Source of the DNA: Halichondria panicea
Lineage: Eukaryota; Porifera; Demospongiae; Suberitida; Halichondriidae
DNA length: 64,000 nt
NCBI RefSeq assembly: GCF_963675165.1
Contig: NC_087388.1
Location: 5,275,047-5,339,046 of the forward strand
Reading direction: 5' to 3'
A program made the position numbers and the translations under genes. Within the stretch, counting starts at the first letter, position 1. Each line of letters opens with the position of its first letter. Shown piece after piece: positions 49,601-62,300 of this stretch. Under the pieces are notes generated by a model. That model ran no database searches, was not told the DNA's origin, and worked only from the letters and a program-made list of their open reading frames with translations.

Positions 49601-52600
49601 TGATTGAATTATCTATCCAGTGGAATGAAGAGGATCGCTTGTACTGTTTGTCACAAAAGATACTTGAACACAATTACGTGCTCGATTAACATGTATATGA
49701 ATGTTGCAAGTTCCGCTGTACATGTGCTAATGCGCCTCGGCATTTTGCTTCGCTCCAAATTTTATAGAGTATGTAGAATAACTAGGACTGTATAATGTGT
49801 ATCACGATATTCATTGTTTACAAGAAATAATTAGAGCAAGATCTAGAGTAATACAACTAGTGTTATGGAAGAGGAGCTCAAGTCTCACAATGACTGCTGC
49901 ATGTTTCTTGCATAAAACTAAGAGAACATGGCTAGAAGCTTAGGCATTGCAATATTCGTAACAGTTATCTAGGACAGACACAGACACAGTCCGTATTCCT
50001 CGTGCGGCTATACACTGTAAAAAATGATGTGTGGTTTTTACGCTATTGTGGCAAACGTGCGTTTTTCCTGATAGTTGCCACAATAGTTATGCACTTGCGT
50101 CAAAACCACACATCATTTTTTACAGTGTACACAGTCATGTACTTGTAAACACATTCCCTATTAAATAATAGCAAGCATATAATTATGATAATTGTACTAA
50201 TTGTACATACTGACGATTTGGTTTACAGCTCACACTTCCCCCTGGTGTTGGAAGTGTCACTGTGGTTGTTATGGTAACCTGGATGGGGAATGATATCAAC
50301 CACACACTGAGCAACAACATGCAACAATTTTCAGGTACCGTTATATCTGTCGACTATGCATGATAGACGCTTCCAGATAGTCTAGACAATCTACTAGTTA
50401 ACCCCGTACCCACACACAGTGACGTTGTATGATTGTCGTGACTTGGCCAGTGGATATTTGGAATGTATTGCAGTCAGAATGGGGTCAGAGTTTGCATGTG
50501 GGTGGTGTGGGGGTTTTTGTGAGGTGAGGCAAGAGTGCTCCAACGCTTTCATTACTGATGGGAACAATCCTGCCCCTGTCATCAACTCATTCACTCCAAT
50601 GTCGGGTAAGAATGCAGTGAGTGTATAATTATAGTATACTAATGCTAACTCACTATAATTAATGTGATGATACAAAACTTAATTCTGACCTATATCCCCA
50701 GGACCAGTTGAAGGTGATACAGCAATCACTGTGACAGGCACTGACTTCGGAAAAACTTTTGTCCTCATTCAGACCTCCAGTCTTACATTAGGAGGCGTGG
50801 CCTGCACTCCCCTCATCACTGGTTACATACCATGGCAGCAGTTTGTCTGTGAGACCACTCATTTTTTAACAGAAGGGTCAAAAGACTTCTCTCTGACCAT
50901 TAACTCTAGAGCAGCCATTGTAAACGCTGGCTCCTTCACTGCAGTGGAACCTACTGTCAGCAGTATGACTCCAACCTTTGGATCCATGGATGGGGGAACT
51001 GCAGTGGTTGTGATGGGGACTGCACTGGATGTGGGTAATCAGGAGGACACTAGAGTCTCTCTGGAGATCAGTGGGTCAAACTACGTCTGCAACATATCGT
51101 GAGTGATACTATTGAGTAGCTATTGCCAACATTTTCCCTTCAGATCTATCGAGTCTCAAGAGATTCATTGCAGGACCTCAGCAACAGACTTCACCTCCGC
51201 TGCATTAGTGGTAGTGTCCATTGATGCTGCCAGAGTCAGCAATCCAGGAGTGGTCTTCATTTATCGTAACAACCCCAATGTTACTGCCGTGTTTCCTAGC
51301 AACACCATTCCCAGTGGAGGCATTACACTGACCTTTACTGGACTGGACTTGGATCTGGTACAACAGCCTGTGTTGGAGGTCTACCAGCCAATGGGTGCTC
51401 CTCTGGTGAGTCAGCAACTACCGTAGTAACTATAGAGAGTCTAAATGTAAAAGTTTGTTTTATCGAAATTACCCGTGTATGCGCAGCGTGCAGAAGAAGT
51501 CGAGTGATTGAGTGTGTATATTGTGTGTGTACGTGTGGACACAAAAATGAGCTGTTTGAGAAATACACACTTTCATGGATTGCTTTAACTGCTGATGAGA
51601 CAGACAGCACACTGTAAAAAAGGATGTGTGGTTTTCACAACTATCAAGAAAAAATGCAGGAAAAACCACACATTTGAGACACAATAGTCACGTACCCTGC
51701 CTGAAAACTGAAAACCACACATCATTTTGCGTAATGGGGAATGATCATGAATCTATAAAGCAACAATTAAAAAACAGTGTTTTTTGTCGCCTTCGAAGAT
51801 CGCCTACTTATAACTAGCCTATTATTTTAGTCTCTACACTGTAAATAATGATGTGTGATTGTAAAAAGTTATTATGCCTCGAGGCGTAGCCGCACGAGAG
51901 ATACGGTAAAGCTGACTGTGTGTGTGTCTACAGGAATAATTAAAGGGTGTGTCTGCAAAGAGTTCACAAATGGCTACTATAACTAGCTGCTTTAACATAA
52001 TTATCTTTTCTGATTCTCGTATATATATAGCCAACAAAAAGCTAGCGCTTTAGTGTAATACTAACTTATAAGTTGAATAGAACTTGGTGCGAACAGATGA
52101 TGCTACAAAAGATTCTGAAGAGACCTTCAATGTGAGTCAAACTAGTCATAGCTCCAGAAATAAGCTTTAGTTTGCTAATCCATGAATCGAGAACATGGCT
52201 AGAAGCCTGTTAGTTTTCGTCGCATTGCAACCGTTGAGCAGTTAAAGCTGGAACAGGCACACAGTGGCTGTGGATGTAATGCGCATGCGCGCTCGCCCCC
52301 ACTTGTTAGAGAATCCAGTGACTTACTTCTTTTTCTTGAGGTCCTGGTATACCGGTAAGCCACAAAACACGACAATGATACCATATAGAATAGATAACAA
52401 TAGATGCATGTACACAAGTCTGGTAACAATAATTATAGATACATGTACACAAGTTTTTCTTCTCAGTAGATAGATATACATTTCTGTTTGTTTAGATACT
52501 ATACTGTCTGTGCTTAAATTCTCTCCTATACTCTGTGCGTTTGACAAAGGTTTGCTCCCACTGTTTGGGTTTGCATGTTATTTAAATGGCTATACAGGCC

Positions 52601-55600
52601 GTTTAAATAACATACAGTTGCTTCAGTATTGTTGAAGATTATTCTTCAAGCCATCAGATCGATAGGCTTATGTTTCCATTCAGCTCCTCCCCTATATTAA
52701 TGACTGTGTGGAATTCAATTATGTCAACAATTGTAATCAGCAATAATAACGTAACATTATACCTCTTCACCTATTCTAATAGTTTTTGAGTGAAAGCAAA
52801 ACAACGGCGAGAGGCATTAGCACAGCGCAGCTTGCACCACTCGTTGTATCCGTGTTGTTTCTATGCAATGATTTTCAATGCACTAGGTGGAATGCTCAAT
52901 ACATGATGCACTGTCTCTCCGCTACAGAGGAGAAACTGCAGTGTTGTGGATAATACCACCATCACATGCTTGACTCCTAGTCTGACAACAACCTCACTGA
53001 CCCCATTGGACTATGCCCTACTGTTCGATGATGTCTCACTCATCACACAAGCACGTCTCCCCATCAGCGTCCAACCAGATCCCTCTAAATTTAGACTAGA
53101 TAGTTCTCTAGAGGTCACCAGTGGCACAGAGACGCTCATACGCATTGTGGTTTGTATTATTAGCTAGTACATGCACTGGCACTATACTGTTACTGTGTGT
53201 GTATCCAGGGTGATAATCTCGACTCAGTGGAGACTAGTGAAATACGAGTGACCGTGGGAGGGGAGGAGTGTACCAAGACATCCTCCAATAGTACAGGTAG
53301 TGTCCTCTGTACTGTCCCCTTGCAACCGCCAGGAGGAGAAAACTCAGCCATCATTCAGGTGAGTGACTATAATACGTAGCTATTAAACCGTAAATTATGT
53401 TACTGTGATCTTCAGGTGAACGTTGGGAGCAACATCTCTCGAGTATTGGACCAGCAACTGACCTACACAAGTCCTGTGACTGCAGATCCACTGGAGATCA
53501 TCATCCCGAGTGTATTGGGGGTTATTGTGATGATCGTGTGTATAATGCTGACCATTTTTGTCTGTGTCTATCTAAAGTCTCGAAGAAAGACCATGTCAAT
53601 TGCTATGCATGAGCAGATGATGGAAATCGTGGCTAATACGTAATAATTATTGTCTATGCCATAATTATATAGCTGTTCAATCGTCTTATTCATTGTTACA
53701 GGGGAACACAGGAGGATCTATTTCCTGCGGATGGCAACACAGCACTCGTTAGTAAGTTTATTAATAGTTTGCACTGAATATTCACCGACCCACAGAATCG
53801 GAGCTCGATGAGATTGCTGAGTCCATCCCAGACTCAATCAAAATACCAGCCTCCATATTGAAGCTCTCCAGTACTGCAATAGGACAAGGTAAAGAAAGAT
53901 GTGCAAATAATTTAATGGGAATGTCGCCTTATTATAATTATACAGGTGAATTTGGCATTGTGTACAAGGGAGTTCTGACAGACTGGAACAGTGTACCTAT
54001 TCAAGGGGTGGCCGTGAAGACATTAAAAGGTGCATTACTCTGACATCAATACAGTATAATATCATAGCTATAGCTTATTAAGCATACATGCATGCATGGA
54101 AATCAAATAATTATGCTTCCCCCTATAGAGATTACAATTTCTGCAATTATAACCTCATTGTCTACCTTGCAGGTCTGTTCTCAATGTCCGATGTTCAGAG
54201 CATGGTGTTTGAGGTGACCAAGATGCAGGACTTTGACCATCCTCACGTTATGTCCCTGATTGGGGTGTGTCTCGATGCTGGCCCTGGCATTGCCATAGTG
54301 ATGCCATATATGGCCAACGGGAGCCTCATTAGCTATCTCAAGAAAGAGAGGAGCAGCCTTGAGTTGGACGATGAGTGTGAGATTGATCAGGTGTGTGGTA
54401 TAGCTAGTTGAACTAAAGCCTCTCAGTATCTATATCAATACTATTATCAAAGCTATAATAGTTCAATTTGAGCTTTATGGGGATAGTCTCATTATAGGAC
54501 AAGGTGCATGGTGAGCTTTTTCAGAACACCAACAATTTGTGTGAGGAAGCTCTTGACATTTTCTACAGATTCTGGAAGTGAGGAAACTGCTACTAAAGAT
54601 GTGCCATCAGATAGCATTGGGAATGACCTACTTGGCCGAGCATAAGTTTGTCCATCGCGACCTTGCAGCCAGAAACTGCATGTGAGTGAACCATCGACTG
54701 CATGTGTGTATACAGAGAAGACAAGCATCAATAGTATAATCTAATCTATAAAGTTCAGAATACACATATAATAGTGATAGCTTTTACTGTTAATGACCTT
54801 CACATTATGGGGAATGATAGTGAATCCACAAGACTATAAAGCACGATGAGGTTGTCAATGATTAGAAAACACGTCACATCAGCAGTTAAAGCAGCAGTCC
54901 ATGAAAACGTATAGTTTACTTGTGTCCACACACACACACCAATCACTCTATTTCTGCTGCGCGCACGAGGTAATTACAAATTATTATGAGAGAACTTTCG
55001 TTGCTATTTTATATATTATACGTATCCAATATTGTAACAGCATCACAAGCCAACTAGATATGATTGTATTGATTTGACAAACTGCATGTGGACTGTTGTA
55101 CAGATCATGCACCAATATAAATATGAGCATTCGCACACTGGTTAGATAATAATTGTCTCAGTGCATGTGCATGGTTCTATATAGGCTGGACTCGGGAGGG
55201 GGTATCAGGGTGGGGGACTTTGGTCTGGCTGAGGACGTCTATGCTAGTGGCTACTTCAAACAGAATGACCGAGGCAATGTGAAGCTGCCCTACAAATGGA
55301 TGGCATTGGAGAGTCTCAAGGATGCCATCTTCACAGAGAAAACTGATGTGGTGAGTCAGTACGTCGTAGGCCTTAAGATGACCCTCAAGTTTGCTAGTAC
55401 ATACAATATTTTACTTGTTTTCCATGTGCCCAGTGGTCATATGGTGTGACTTTGTGGGAGATTTTCAATGGAGGAAGGACCCCCTACCCTGCCGTTGACC
55501 CGCTGTCCCTCATCCAGCTGCTGAAAGAGGGGCGGAGACTAGAGAAACCTCTAAACGCAGCCTGTGCCACAGAGATGTGAGTGTATACTCTGGCTTCGTA

Positions 55601-56423
55601 TACGTATAACTATTATCGTAGCAGTTTCATTGTGCCCTGTTTTAGCAAGCCCTTTAAACTTTTGGAAGCAGGGCTGGCAATCTGAGTAGACTGGAGAGAG
55701 CTATATAATTATAGGGCTGCATATCATTTGAGTCATTACAATTGACTGTATACATTCCCTCTTATCCTCACACAGTTCTGAAGTGATGTCTCAGTGTTGG
55801 AGGGAAGACCCAGAGGAGAGGCCAACCTTCTCACAACTGTCCTCCATTGTGGAGAGACTACTGACATCCATTTCTGGCTATACTGAACTTGGTATGGTGC
55901 TACTGAACCCACTTCAAGAAGCAGAGGAGCTCAGTAAGCAACATTTTACTCTATATCGTATAATTATAGCGGGTATAACTTTCGTTGGTGAAATGTTCGT
56001 ACAATCTACCCATTTAATATTCGTACAACTCAGGATAGTACACGATGTTGAAACTATTGTACTAGAACAATTTAGCAGTACGATAATAACCCGTATGGTA
56101 GCCTACGACATGCACATTTCGTATATACGTATATAAAGACTTTTTGCATTTGTTCAGTATACCGCTACTACTATATTATTATGCCCATGCAAAGTGAAGG
56201 ATCCTCAGTTGTTTAAAGTAGTGGGTTTGAATCAAGGCTATTATGTTTGGATTGGCTAGCTTATGTCATCATTTTTACTGCAGAATGTGACGGTGAACCC
56301 ACACTTACTGATCATGAAGACGCTCATCACTATGTCGACCCTCCGTCAAGTTATCCTCTAACAATTAAGAACAGCGGAGCGTACAACCCCAGGGAAGAAA
56401 TTACTACAACAGACAATTTATAA
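46684..56423 (+). CDS. Gene D: near-identical second copy of gene B, complete receptor tyrosine kinase
   Basis: Exons: 46684-47631, 47715-47903, 47965-48093, 48150-48386, 48444-48727, 49123-49231, 49278-49403, 49465-49563, 50229-50334, 50420-50605, 50702-51098, 51144-51405, 52928-53149, 53209-53358, 53416-53639, 53702-53751, 53796-53888, 53946-54029, 54173-54390, 54569-54681, 55185-55350, 55434-55576, 55776-55933, 56284-56423. Exon sizes equal those of gene B, so the product is again 1610 residues. Substitutions I read by eye relative to B are few: Gln to Lys and Arg to Ser in the Sema exon, Thr to Ile in exon 3, Pro to His in exon 7, Arg to Thr and Asn to Ser in exon 8, Arg to Gly in PSI3, Asn-Leu to Asp-Phe in exon 12, and Val to Ala in the tail. 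No kinase-domain change was noticed. All splice sites are intact. It lies in the second copy of the 15.5 kb repeat and could be a real paralogue or the other allele of B. Confidence 0.9.
50011..50129. mobile_element. MITE hairpin in gene D intron 8 (copy of 16996-17114)
   Basis: Same element as in gene B, carried along in the segmental duplication. The relative of intron 12 is at about 51610-51735. Confidence 0.72.
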
Positions 56424-56786
56424 CTAATGTATATGGAGTAATGTAATTGCTCTGCAGCATGCATGCATGCATGTAGTGATAGCTGGTGCAACGGACCATG
56501 CATGGTACAATGTAGTTTATTACACACATCGGTGTTTATCGTAGCGTAGTGATCAAGTATAATACACGCTTTGCACATTTTTATTATTCTTCCATGCAAT
56601 AATATTATCATGCAGTAGTGAACAAGTATTGTTAAAAGATAATATATCCAGATATAAATTAGCCAAATGTATAAGATAGAGGATTATATCAAAATAACCA
56701 TCTCTCTGCAACACCCAGCAGTACATTGTTATATTAGTTGTATATTCGGACACAATGATAATTATAATTATACTATATAATAATTA

Positions 56787-58165
56787 CTAAGCGTCAAAGG
56801 GCACAATTAAGAGAGAGGGCTGCTGCTTTGAACTGTCTGCCATTCCTGTGCATGGAATTATTTTGCATGAGCGTCTCTGTGCCACTGGTGACCTCTTGGG
56901 AATCACATGCAGAGAAGCCTGTAGTTTCTGTTGCATTGCAACCCTAACAGTTACAGCTGGAACAGACACACACTTTATTGAATACACTCCGGATGATGGT
57001 CCAGTGGAACTACAGTCACAGGACTTGCATGTGTAGGTCAATTGCTGGTCCAATACTTGAGAGATGTTGCTCCCAACGTTCACCTGAAGGGGACAATAAC
57101 ACGATTTAGCTATATACAGTTTTAAAAGTCACTCACTTGTATGATGGCTGGTTTTCCCCTCCTGGCAGCTCCACGGGGCCGTACAGATGATTTCACTCCC
57201 TCTTAAGCTACCGGGTGTCGTAGTACACTCCTCCCCTCCCACTGTCACTCCTATCTCACTGGTCTCTACTGAGTCGAGATTATCACCCTGGATACACACA
57301 TGGTAACAATATAGTCAGTATACTAGCTAATAATACATACCACAATGCGTATGAGCGTCTCTGTGCCACTGGTGACCTCTAGAGAACTATCTAATTTACG
57401 TGATTGGACGCTGATGTGGAGGCGTGCTTGCATGTGTGGTGAGTGGGACATCATCAAACAGTAGGGCATAGTCCAATGGGGTCAGTAAGGTCGTTGTCAG
57501 GAGTCAAGCATGTGATGGTGCATGGTATTGTCCATAACACTGCAGTTGCTCCTCTGTATAAGGGAGGGACAGTGCATCATGTATATAGTAATACTGTATA
57601 TATTTTTGAACACAACGCCTTGAATAAGCCACAAGTAGCTGCAAAAATTTAATTCAGCAATTTGTGACCATCCAAAATTACTCGCTATAGGGTAGCTTAC
57701 CAGGGGAGCCCCCATTGGCTGGTGGTAGACCTCCAAAACAATGAGTTGTACCACGTCTAAATTCACTCCAATAAAGGTCAGTGTGATGCTTCCACTATAG
57801 GAATGGTGTTGTTAGGAAACACGGCAGTCACATTAGGATAACTGAAGATCACTCCTGGATTGCTGACTCTGGCTGCATCAATGGACACCACCACCAATGC
57901 AGTGGAGGTGAGGTTTGATGCTGAGATTCTGCACAAAATCTCTTGAGACTGGATAGACCTGCTGGGAAGAAAAGTTTGGTATTGTCAATAGCTACTTAAT
58001 AGTATCACTCACGATATTTTGCAGACGTAATTTGATCTCTAGAGAGACTCTAGTGTCCTCCTGGTTACCCACGTTCAGTGCAGTCCCCCTCACAACCACT
58101 GTAGTCCCCCCGGCCATGGGTCCAAAGGTTGGAGTCACACTGCTGACAGTAGGAGCCACCGTAAT
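56787..58165 (-). pseudogene. Relic G2: second copy of the decayed receptor segment, one exon longer
   Basis: This is the duplicate of G1: exon 12 near 57957-57700, exon 13 near 57557-57345, exon 14 near 57289-57141, and a truncated exon 15 from 57083 with the same repeat insertion replacing the TM helix. Unlike G1 it continues past the duplication edge at 57981 into an exon 11 remnant (58165-58012), which has the [17 protein letters not shown] motif but a deletion shifting the frame before the splice donor. Sequence becomes unrelated to the family beyond about 58170. Because it continues naturally here, this side of the repeat looks like the original context of G. It is non-coding. Confidence 0.78.
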
Positions 58166-59307
58166 TAGTATCCTAAAAACAGAGAAAAATCTGACATTAC
58201 TACCCGTCTATAATAGTAACATTAAGGTATCTGCTGAACCGCTTGGTCTATTCTCTTTTGAAATGGACACTCAGGACTCAGGATGCACACCTAATTATCA
58301 ATACATGATGAGGTTCACGTTGACTATCTTTTCTTTCGTACAGTATATTGTATCATGTGTCAAAAATCTCATCAATGTCCACCTTACCGGCTTATATCTG
58401 TTTCTTGATCAACTTTTCCTTTGGTCTAAATAAATTGTTTTTAGTGTGATGTAGATTTAAGGCCATACAACTATAGATCTATGATACAACTCTGTTGACA
58501 ACTTCTATAGTCAGTACGTATAACTTTTAAGAACTTCTAAGAAATAAAAATTGGTACATGCACTTGGGCTTGATTTGATTGCATTTCCATTCCCAAGATG
58601 TCATTTGGTGAGTAGCTGCATGAGGGTGTACGCTACAATTTGGTGCCAATGTGAACCTCATCATGTATTGATAATTATAGGTGTGCGTCCTGCAGTTCCA
58701 AAAGTAGTACTTTGCTGTCGAAAACATCAAGGATCCCCTTCACATTAATATTCCGACTATTATTCGCAAAAGGGGAGTAAGGGTATTGGGTGTGGCTGGA
58801 TTGAGTTATCAATGGGGAAAAGGGGGCAACACAATTGAGGTCAGTGGGTGAAAACTAATATTGCAGAAATATCTTCACGTGATTCGGGCGAGGTATAGTA
58901 TTATAGAGATTGATATTCTGGCGAGCATCAGTTAAAATTAACGTACTGTTTGCAGAATAGAGAGTTACAATTATTTTTGTACTGGGCATTAAATTAATCC
59001 TAGCCCCATATATCATATGGCTTCTTAGTTACATGTATATGCCAAGTTTCGTTGAAATCGGAGGGTGTGCTCATTTTTTTGTGTTGAGTTAACGTGGAAT
59101 GTCCCATTCTTGAAACATGCACTTGAATTCATGCGTGAAGTCTTAACATTATTATCAATTAAAATGGTACAAACATACAAAAAATTGTGAATGTACACTA
59201 GATCTAGTACAGGAAAACCATTCAACAATTATATTTCTAGTTAAAAATTATATAATTCTAGCTAGTTAATAGCATTAATTGTCTGGAGTCACATTTTCCC
59301 TGAGGCC
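58166..59307. other. Repeat-rich spacer between relic G2 and gene F
   Basis: Contains inverted copies of a sequence around ATTATCAATACATGATGAGG at about 58285-58322 and 58650-58684, suggesting a decayed foldback element. Short open frames on both strands here show no recognisable domain. The tail exon of gene F begins at its right edge. Confidence 0.5.
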
Positions 59308-62300
59308 TTACGCACTATTCTCAGTTGTTAGAGGGTCACCTGACAAATGGACTTCACCAGTGGACGTCACCGTGGGCACATTGTCTGCCAGAAAGAAGAT
59401 GAAACAAAATTTATCATACAGTGTGTGCAGTAAATCTTTATAATCTTAGTCAAACAGATTATGTCTACATGCATGTTACTTACTGAGCTGCTCCTCCTCT
59501 TGATCAGTGGCCCCGAGGCCGTAGGCACTATTCTCATATATTAGAGGGTCACCTGACGGAAGGTTGCCATAGTGATGAGGGGTTTCAGTTGGCGGAGATA
59601 TGTAGTCATGTTCTACAGTAGAGGTAAATCAGATGATGGGCTCAAACTAAATAGCATACATGCATGCATATATACAGGCATGTATGTATACAGTCTACAC
59701 CAAGACTCCAAGAGTGCACTTTATCACACACTAGCTATAAAAAGCTAGTAATACTCACAACTAACAATTTTTGCTGTAAGTATATAGTGAATATATATAC
59801 AGTAAACCTACAAGTTTGGTCTATACATATACACTAACTTACTGAGTTGCTCCTCCTCTTGACTGGTGTCTAGTAGCACCATACCAAGCTGAGTGTAGCC
59901 AGCAACGGATGTCAGCAGCTTCTCCACAATGGAGGACAGTTGTGAGAAGGTTGGCCTCTCCTCCGGGTCCTCCCTCCAACACTGATGCATCACCACAGAA
60001 CTGAGTGAGTGTAGGGGGAAATGTATGGAAGTTGGAATGAAACATAAAACTACAATGCTATTAATTTTTTTAGCCCTATACTGAAATTGCAAGGACAGAT
60101 GTAAGTTACTCGTAACACATAATTATGTGCCTCACAATCAGACCAAATTGGCAATCCATACATTATTAATGCTATAGAGGTGCAGCGGAACAATTGCAGC
60201 CAACCCCAGTCCATGCACTTACCCCCTCCCCCACCAACCAACAACAGAGACTTTGAGCACAATTTGAGTTCATGGCAGTACTTACATCTCGGTAGCACAG
60301 GCTGCAGTGAGAGGTTTCTCTAGTCTCCGCCCCTCTCCCAGCAGCTGGATGAGGGAGTGTGGGTCCACGGCAGGGTAGGGGGTCCGTCCTCCATTAAATA
60401 CCTCCCACACAGTCACACCGTATGACCACTGGGCACATGGACAAAAATAGCACTCCTTTACGTTATTGAGAGCAACAATAATAATTATATGAACCAAAGT
60501 ATGGGTGATTAAACACACAATGTCATGTAATTTGAGTTTGAATTCTTATACAGTATTTCAGAGCCATTTTTATAGGGGTTCGTTACATGATGTTCAGTGT
60601 TGGACATTATTTCACCAAATTGCTAGAGGGTGCATGGAATCTTAAGATTGCGGTAAATAGTTTGCTCATGAATATTCATGATTTTCTTATAATGATTTTT
60701 GTGAAACTATAAATGCCATGATAAAAGTTTGAAGCACATACAAGATAAATATATTGGTGTATCATCCTGTGTCAGTCTTCAAAACATTTTCCAGTGGAAG
60801 CTCTGAGCGATCATCATGCAAGTTAGAAACAATACAAACTAGTAGCCATTTTAAACTTTCAAAAATACTTCTTACTCTGTGTTCTTGCTCTTATAATTAT
60901 GATGCTTCTTACCATTCTGGAGGGCGGGTCGAAGCATTTTTTGCTCTCCAGGCCAACAAAATAATAATATGCAGACTAACTCTACTTAAAATGGCGGTCA
61001 GAACCAAGGAAAACAGCTTCTTGTGAGCTTTCAGTAGCCTTTTTTCGAAATATCTCTTCGACCCGCCCTGCATATAGTGAAGCTACAGTATACTGCAGTG
61101 GCGGATCCAGCAAAAAGAAAAGGTGTGTTCCAACAGTGCGAAATTTTGGATAACGCCCACGCACTGTCCCAAAAAATAACTAATCTGAAAGTAAAAAGGG
61201 TACTGACATCCATCTAGGTCTTCACTACTTGTGTAATTGTTTCTGGCCTAGAGAGCTAGTTCCAGACAGTAATAGCCACGTAGGTGTGACTGTACTACTG
61301 TAACCTCAAAAAATGCTCACTCAGCCAAAAATAAAAAACCTTAGGCTTAGTCAGCAATAAGAAAGGGGGGTTCAATGGAACCCCTGGAACCCCTCTGGAT
61401 CCGCCACTGTACTGTACCTAAGCTATCTCTTAAAAATGTATATTCGAGCCATGAAGAAATGACTACTGCGTTTCAGCTGGACTTCCAGCTCATTCTAGCT
61501 GGAAAAGATCACTAGATCTAGCTCATGAATAATTAATAAGCAAACGATTTACCGTAACCTTAAGAAGTATGGGTCTATATACCATGCACATTGACTCACC
61601 ACATCAGTTTTCTCTGTGAAGATAGCATCGTTGAGACTCTCCAAGGCCATCCATTTGTACGGCAGCTTCACATTGGCTCGGTCGGTCTGTCTGAAGTAAC
61701 CGCTAGTATAGACGTCTTCAGCCAGACCAAAGTCCCCCACCCTGATACCTCCTCCCGAGTCTAGCCTGAAAAAATGCACACTGAGACAACTAATCACTGA
61801 TCATGTCCTGTCAAGTGAGCACGTATCTAACAAGTGCATGAGTATTGAATGTGAGGCTAATACGATATATCGACACAATTGGATATCAAATTAAAGCTCT
61901 CAAAATTTTAGCAGTGATGTATATAAACAATAGATGCATACATGTACTTATCTCTCTGTACACACTAGCTGTCAATGGTTCAGAATCACTCACATGCAGT
62001 TCCTGGCTGCAAGGTCTCGATGGACAAACTTCTGCTGTTCAGCCAAGTAGGCCATTCCCAGTGCTATCTGATGGCACATCTTTAGTAGCAGTTTCCTCAC
62101 TGCCAGAATCTGTGGCATAATAGCTGATCAAAAAATGTGTTGGTGCCGTGATCTACCATATATAGCGGGTAAATTTGGTGAAAGAGGCAATTGAACTATT
62201 AATGGCAATTGTTAATTTGACGATCAGCTGCATGGCATTCTTATCTCGTGCGATAGATTGGGACTGAGCCCGGTATCAATTAATTTTGGGGAACCTCACC

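Larger units (their letters stand above)
42471..57981. repeat. Segmental duplication, copy 2 (15.5 kb)
   Basis: Direct repeat of 9161-24936, offset by about 33.0-33.3 kb. The left edge is a junction: exon 1 of A' is cut at 42471 against a transposon-like end with TTTTTAACAGTG. The right edge is natural, continuing into more of relic G2. It contains A', the spacer, gene D and G2. Private changes include an 8-nt net loss and a TGA in A', an 18-nt insert near 52556, and GCAT insertions. Confidence 0.92.

Noticed and set aside
58032-58433. 133-codon plus-strand frame
   Set aside because: Its first half is antisense to the relic exon 11 and its second half is repeat DNA.
60754-61213. Short frames in the long gene F intron
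   Set aside because: Overlap an inverted repeat around GGGCGGGTCGAAG and the MITE at 61095-61409; no recognisable protein.
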